Source: Clostridiales bacterium (GTDB lineage Bacteria > Bacillota > Clostridia > Lachnospirales > WQUN01). Taken from it: a stretch of 9,918 nt of DNA. Positions within the stretch are counted from its first letter, which is position 1. Every line of letters starts with the position of its first letter. The stretch lies in assembly GCA_031273705.1 (NCBI GenBank), contig JAISRJ010000327.1, positions 1 to 9,918 on the forward strand, in the 5' to 3' direction. Shown here one piece after another: positions 7,598 to 9,918 of the stretch. The notes below the pieces were generated by a model. The model saw only the letters and a list, made by a program, of their open reading frames with translations. It had not been told where the DNA came from and ran no database searches. Both the position numbers and the translations under genes were made by a program.

Positions 7598-7969
7598 ATG
7601 CCTGAAAGCAGAGATTTTAACTTTATCGAACTTACGCCTGATGAGCAGCAACTTGTAAGCGGAGGGTTCTTTAGCAGCGTGGGCGGTATGTGCGGAATCG
7701 GCGGCGGTCTTGTAGGCGGTATCAGCGGCGGACTTAGCATAAACCGCGGAATGATCAATTTAGGCGGAGGGTTAAGCTTCGGCGGCGGTCTGGGCAGTGG
7801 TGTAAGTTTGGGCTTACGCGGCGGTCTGAGCGGCGGGTTAAGCTTGGGCTTCGGCGGCGGTCTGAGTAGCGGGTTAAGCTCGTGCTTCGGCGGCGGGTTA
7901 AGCTCAAGCTTCGGCGGCGGTCTGGTCGGCGGGTTAAGCTTCGGAGGAAGTATGGGCGGATGGTGCTAA
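7598..7969 (+). CDS. Putative RiPP precursor peptide with Gly-Gly leader and Gly-rich core
   Basis: This is a 123-residue protein with a 23-residue leader (FIELTPDEQQLVSGG from residue 9) of the same form as the gene before it. The 100-residue presumed core contains about 41 glycines by my count, in repeated GGGLS, GGLS and FGGGLSS units, with Leu, Ser, Phe and three cysteines at C32, C96 and the C-terminal residue C123. There are almost no charged residues after the leader (two Arg). The ATG at 7598 is chosen because AAGGGGGA lies 6 nt upstream, and an ATG at 7593 is out of frame. The composition recalls Gly/Ser/Cys-rich modified peptides such as microcin B17, but no cyclodehydratase is nearby; the neighbouring enzyme is a radical SAM protein. 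Cys C123 as the last residue and the Ser/Cys within Gly runs are plausible modification sites. An unmodified glycine-rich structural protein remains possible. Confidence 0.72.
   Translation: MPESRDFNFIELTPDEQQLVSGGFFSSVGGMCGIGGGLVGGISGGLSINRGMINLGGGLSFGGGLGSGVSLGLRGGLSGGLSLGFGGGLSSGLSSCFGGGLSSSFGGGLVGGLSFGGSMGGWC
7769..7940 (+). repeat. Degenerate Gly-Leu-Ser repeat array in the second precursor gene
   Basis: The 10-mer GGGTTAAGCT occurs exactly five times, starting at 7769, 7835, 7871, 7895 and 7931. The spacings of 66, 36, 24 and 36 nt are all multiples of 6. Between copies lie repeated TTCGGCGGCGG and CGGTCTG blocks. The array encodes the GGGLS/GGLS units of the core and indicates growth by internal duplication that keeps the reading frame. 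Confidence 0.85.
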
Positions 7970-7988
7970 ATTTGTGTGCTAAATTTGT
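7963..7988 (+). repeat. 13-bp tandem duplication spanning the stop codon of the second precursor
   Basis: GTGCTAAATTTGT is present twice in immediate succession (7963-7975 and 7976-7988). The first copy contains the last codon and the TAA stop. It looks like a replication-slippage event at the end of the gene that leaves the protein unchanged. Confidence 0.9.
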
Positions 7989-8004
7989 AAAATTGCTATA
8001 ATGG

Positions 8005-8048
8005 AAAGGGGCTGTCGTTTATTGCGATAGCCCCTTTACTGTTTAGAC
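8005..8048 (+). terminator. Intrinsic terminator after the precursor genes
   Basis: AAAGGGGCTGTCG (8005-8017) pairs with CGATAGCCCCTTT (8025-8037) in a 13-bp stem with one G-U pair and a 7-nt loop. The following tract, ACTGTTTAG, is poor in U, but the 3' arm itself ends in TTT. It lies 36 nt after the second precursor and just before the promoter of the radical SAM gene, so it separates two transcription units. Confidence 0.7.
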
Positions 8049-8053
8049 ATCGC

Positions 8054-8082
8054 TTGACAACAATCGCGTTCTTTGCTATGCT
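8054..8082 (+). promoter_or_regulatory. Strong sigma-70-type promoter of the radical SAM gene
   Basis: A consensus TTGACA (8054-8059) is 17 nt from TATGCT (8077-8082), with an extended -10 TG at 8074-8075. Transcription should start near 8089. The promoter overlaps the first in-frame ATG of the downstream frame (8073), which rules that ATG out as the start codon and supports the TTG at 8139. Confidence 0.82.
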
Positions 8083-8138
8083 GTTACTATGTCATAGTTC
8101 ATCGAATTGTGCAATTATCTGTCAAGGGGGGCGAAAGA

Positions 8139-9266
8139 TTGAGCATTTCTATTAAATGGGATATAACTTATAAATGCAACCTTAATTGCAGTCATTGTGT
8201 AAACGGCAATTATGTTGGACACTCACCGCGCGAAACTTCACTAATCGACGTAAAGCATATTATAGACAATATTTTAAAATATACAAGTATAAACTATTTG
8301 CAGTTTATCGGAGGCGAACCTCTGATAAGAAATGATTTTCATGACATTGCGGATTTCATGAAAGAGCGCAAAATCTATTTTGGGATAATTACAAACGGAA
8401 CTATGCTGGACAGAGATATGTCGCGCCTATTAACAAACGAATGTCTAAGAAGTATAATAATCAGTCTGGACGGACCGGACGCCGAAACTCATAACACTAT
8501 CCGCGGCGAAGGGGTTTTTGAAAAGGTTGTAAGCAATATAGAGTTATTCAATAACTACCGCCAGAACCATAATGAATGCAGAACGACATTATCCATCAAC
8601 TTTGTTCCAACCGCGCTTAATTATCAAAAAATTGCTGAAATGATTCGCTTCTGTGATACGCGTCGGGTCACAAACCTCAGTATTTTGGAATTCTTCGACG
8701 ACGGCAACGCAAAGGGGAAAAACATGGGCGTGCCGGACGACAAAGCCATTGATTTTCTGTTGGACACGGCGCGAACGCTAAATGACGGCTATCCGCATAT
8801 TAATGTAGTTCCGGGCTTTATTCATCCTTTAGCGCTGGATTATCTTCATCAATGTCATGGTCTTAATTTCCCCCCGGTGGCTCATTTATGCGGAGCGGGT
8901 GTGAATTTCGCGTTTTTGGATAACGCCGGTAAAATCTATCCCTGCAATAGAAACCGAGATCACGAGACAGTTACTACCAGTAATTCTCTGTTAGAAAAGG
9001 AGTTTCGTGACATATGGATTAATGACGATTATAACGAACCTTTTTCCAATTACATGAATCCAAAGTCTTACTCCGAACTGGAACCTTGCAACAAATGCAG
9101 ACATTTATTCCACGCGTGTCTTCCATGTTATCTTAGTCTGCGGCATAAGCGTGACACCATGTTCAAAGAATGTTGGCGATACATTGACGCCGCTGAAAAA
9201 ATGGGGGTGAAATTATTAAATGATCAGAGTTTTGAGTCACTTCAGAATCGCCAAGGGACCCGATGA
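8139..9266 (+). CDS. Radical SAM/SPASM peptide maturase
   Basis: This 375-residue protein has an N-terminal radical SAM core with C13-x3-C17-x2-C20 (YKCNLNCSHC) binding the 4Fe-4S cluster that cleaves S-adenosylmethionine, GGEP (58-61), TNGT and a SLDGPDAETH segment. The C-terminal SPASM-like domain has seven cysteines: C251-x12-G-x4-C269, then C317-x2-C320-x6-C327-x2-C330, then C345. These should hold two auxiliary clusters, as in PqqE, AlbA and anSME. The middle block differs from the usual C-x2-C-x5-C-x3-C by one residue each way. The TTG start follows AAGGGGGG by 7 nt. The gene is overlapped by a PqqD-like gene and flanked by three Gly-Gly-leader precursors, so it most likely installs a radical-made modification (thioether, C-C or C-O crosslink, or epimerisation) on one or more of them. 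The exact chemistry cannot be told from sequence. Confidence 0.9.
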   Translation: MSISIKWDITYKCNLNCSHCVNGNYVGHSPRETSLIDVKHIIDNILKYTSINYLQFIGGEPLIRNDFHDIADFMKERKIYFGIITNGTMLDRDMSRLLTNECLRSIIISLDGPDAETHNTIRGEGVFEKVVSNIELFNNYRQNHNECRTTLSINFVPTALNYQKIAEMIRFCDTRRVTNLSILEFFDDGNAKGKNMGVPDDKAIDFLLDTARTLNDGYPHINVVPGFIHPLALDYLHQCHGLNFPPVAHLCGAGVNFAFLDNAGKIYPCNRNRDHETVTTSNSLLEKEFRDIWINDDYNEPFSNYMNPKSYSELEPCNKCRHLFHACLPCYLSLRHKRDTMFKECWRYIDAAEKMGVKLLNDQSFESLQNRQGTR

Positions 9267-9483
9267 TATTTACTTTTTAGCCGACGCCTTTGAGGAAAGA
9301 AGTTTCCAATTATCGCAACTTTTTTTTAATCTGTTTCTTTTTATGAAAGAAAGTGAAAGATCTCTCGATGAAATAATGACTCAAGGCGAATTTTTGCGCA
9401 TACCCAAATCCAGAATAAATGAATTTCTTCGATTTTTGTCGGACGCCAGCTTTATTCAGTCTGATACCCCGCTGCAATTTTGA
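9220..9483 (+). CDS. Small PqqD-like protein, candidate RiPP recognition element
   Basis: This 87-residue protein overlaps the end of the radical SAM gene by 47 nt in another frame. GGGGGTGA ends 9 nt before its ATG, which supports the overlap start. The predicted pattern fits a PqqD-type winged helix: short strands near residues 17-21 (IYFLA) and 28-31, a hydrophobic helix (31-43), a helix beginning SLDEIM (49-54), and a final amphipathic helix (64-77) ending in SFIQ, like the D-V-x-x-F-L-x-x-L end of PqqD proteins. Such domains bind precursor leaders and deliver them to the radical SAM enzyme. The similarity is in pattern, not in conserved residues, so it is inference. The tight coupling with the maturase strengthens it. 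It has no Cys and no signal peptide. A small regulatory wHTH protein is the alternative. Confidence 0.6.
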   Translation: MIRVLSHFRIAKGPDDIYFLADAFEERSFQLSQLFFNLFLFMKESERSLDEIMTQGEFLRIPKSRINEFLRFLSDASFIQSDTPLQF

Positions 9484-9629
9484 TAAAATATTATCCATTA
9501 ATCCTAATATTTAGAAATATTGAATATTAATCATGGATATCATTGAGTAATTGGAATGTTATTGAGGATTTGGAAATAATTATAGAATTATTCGTAGCAT
9601 TATTCATACATAATTGTAATATTAATCTG

Positions 9630-9658
9630 TTGAATTAACATTAGAATCATGTTATAAT
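9630..9658 (+). promoter_or_regulatory. Sigma-70-type promoter with extended -10 for the third precursor gene
   Basis: TTGAAT (9630-9635) and a perfect TATAAT (9653-9658) are 17 nt apart, with an extended TG at 9650-9651. The start should be near 9665, giving an unusually long leader of roughly 190 nt before the third precursor. The two AT palindromes lie just upstream, where a regulator could bind. Confidence 0.7.
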
Positions 9659-9721
9659 TGTATTATCAGTTGAGTACAGCATAATGTTACGTACATCACA
9701 TCATATACTTAACGCATAATT

Positions 9722-9770
9722 GGATTCCCATTATATAAGTATTTATATTATACCAAAAAATAGGGAATCT
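9722..9770 (+). promoter_or_regulatory. Hairpin in the long leader of the third precursor
   Basis: GGATTCCC (9722-9729) can pair with GGGAATCT (9763-9770), 8 bp including one G-U pair, closing a 33-nt AT-rich loop. There is no T-tract after it, so it is not a terminator. It may protect the mRNA or take part in leader control. Confidence 0.4.
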
Positions 9771-9859
9771 GAGCCGCTGTTGTTACAATCTTCTCATGAC
9801 ATAATTTTGCTTTGTACTTTTCTTATAAGCTCATTTCAAAGAGAGGAGAAATGAATACA

Positions 9860-9918
9860 ATGGCAGATTCTTCAGGATTCCAAGAACTTTCCAATGAAGA
9901 ACAAGTTAACACAGATGG
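9860..9918 (+). CDS. Third putative RiPP precursor with the shared leader (5' end only)
   Basis: The frame is open to the window end. The visible residues, MADSSGFQELSNEEQVNTD and then a codon beginning GG (Gly), match the leaders of the two precursors at 7152 and 7598: F-x-E-L-S-x-E-E-Q followed by the residues that precede Gly-Gly. The core lies outside the window. The site AGAGGAGA sits 11 nt before the ATG at 9860 but only 2 nt before an in-frame ATG at 9851, so 9860 is preferred; 9851 would add MNT. It has its own promoter about 190 nt upstream. Confidence 0.65.
   Translation, partial: MADSSGFQELSNEEQVNTD

Larger units (their letters stand above)
9484..9850. other. AT-rich non-coding stretch with palindromes before the third precursor
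   Basis: This 367-nt stretch has no plausible gene on either strand. It is very AT-rich, particularly 9484-9660. It holds two A/T palindromes: AATATTT-AG-AAATATT (9506-9521) and AATAATT-ATAG-AATTATT (9575-9592), plus scattered AATATTAATC-like words. A promoter (9630-9658) and a later hairpin (9722-9770) lie within it. No GC-rich terminator for the radical SAM unit is visible, so read-through into the third precursor is possible. Confidence 0.6.

Noticed and set aside
8073..8138. Start of the radical SAM protein at the ATG at 8073
   Set aside because: That ATG lies inside the promoter spacer (8060-8076) upstream of the likely transcription start, and the TTG at 8139 has an excellent ribosome binding site.
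9310..9498. Minus-strand open frame opposite the PqqD-like gene
   Set aside because: It is a lysine-rich shadow with no ribosome binding site. The plus-strand gene there is supported by coupling to the maturase.

Overview
The window looks like a chromosomal piece of a Bacillota bacterium, probably a Clostridia relative. This is inferred from strong purine-rich ribosome binding sites before nearly every gene, frequent TTG/GTG starts, an M29 aminopeptidase, a FeoB-associated Cys-rich small membrane protein, heterodimeric multidrug-type ABC exporters and a clostridial-style SHMT. No tRNA, rRNA, CRISPR array, transposase or insertion sequence was seen.

Left part: positions 1-300 hold the 3' end of an unrecognised, very AT-rich gene on the + strand, closed by a terminator that works in both directions. 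From 5611 down to 458 the minus strand carries what looks like one operon: two ABC exporter half-transporters overlapping by 4 nt, an M29 aminopeptidase, and a 53-residue FeoB-associated-type protein. The ABC pair has the asymmetric ATP sites of a heterodimeric exporter: one subunit lacks the catalytic Glu and switch His, and the other has a weakened signature motif.

Middle part: a divergent promoter region (5612-5884) leads into glyA on the + strand. Two small genes follow glyA at close range. Both encode peptides with a short acidic leader ending in Gly-Gly and a strongly repetitive tail. The first tail is made of VDPYAA[T/A] repeats, the second is about 40 percent glycine with three cysteines. 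A hairpin closes this unit.

Right part: a new, strong promoter drives a radical SAM/SPASM protein and an overlapping 87-residue PqqD-like protein, a candidate leader-binding (RRE) domain. After about 370 nt of AT-rich, palindrome-bearing non-coding DNA, a third gene with the same type of leader begins and runs off the window.

Taken together, 7152-9918 reads as a candidate RiPP locus: three leader-sharing precursors around one radical SAM maturase and its likely recognition partner. I cannot name a described RiPP family for these repetitive cores. The link to glyA, and the use of the ABC pair or aminopeptidase for export or trimming, are hypotheses based on proximity only.
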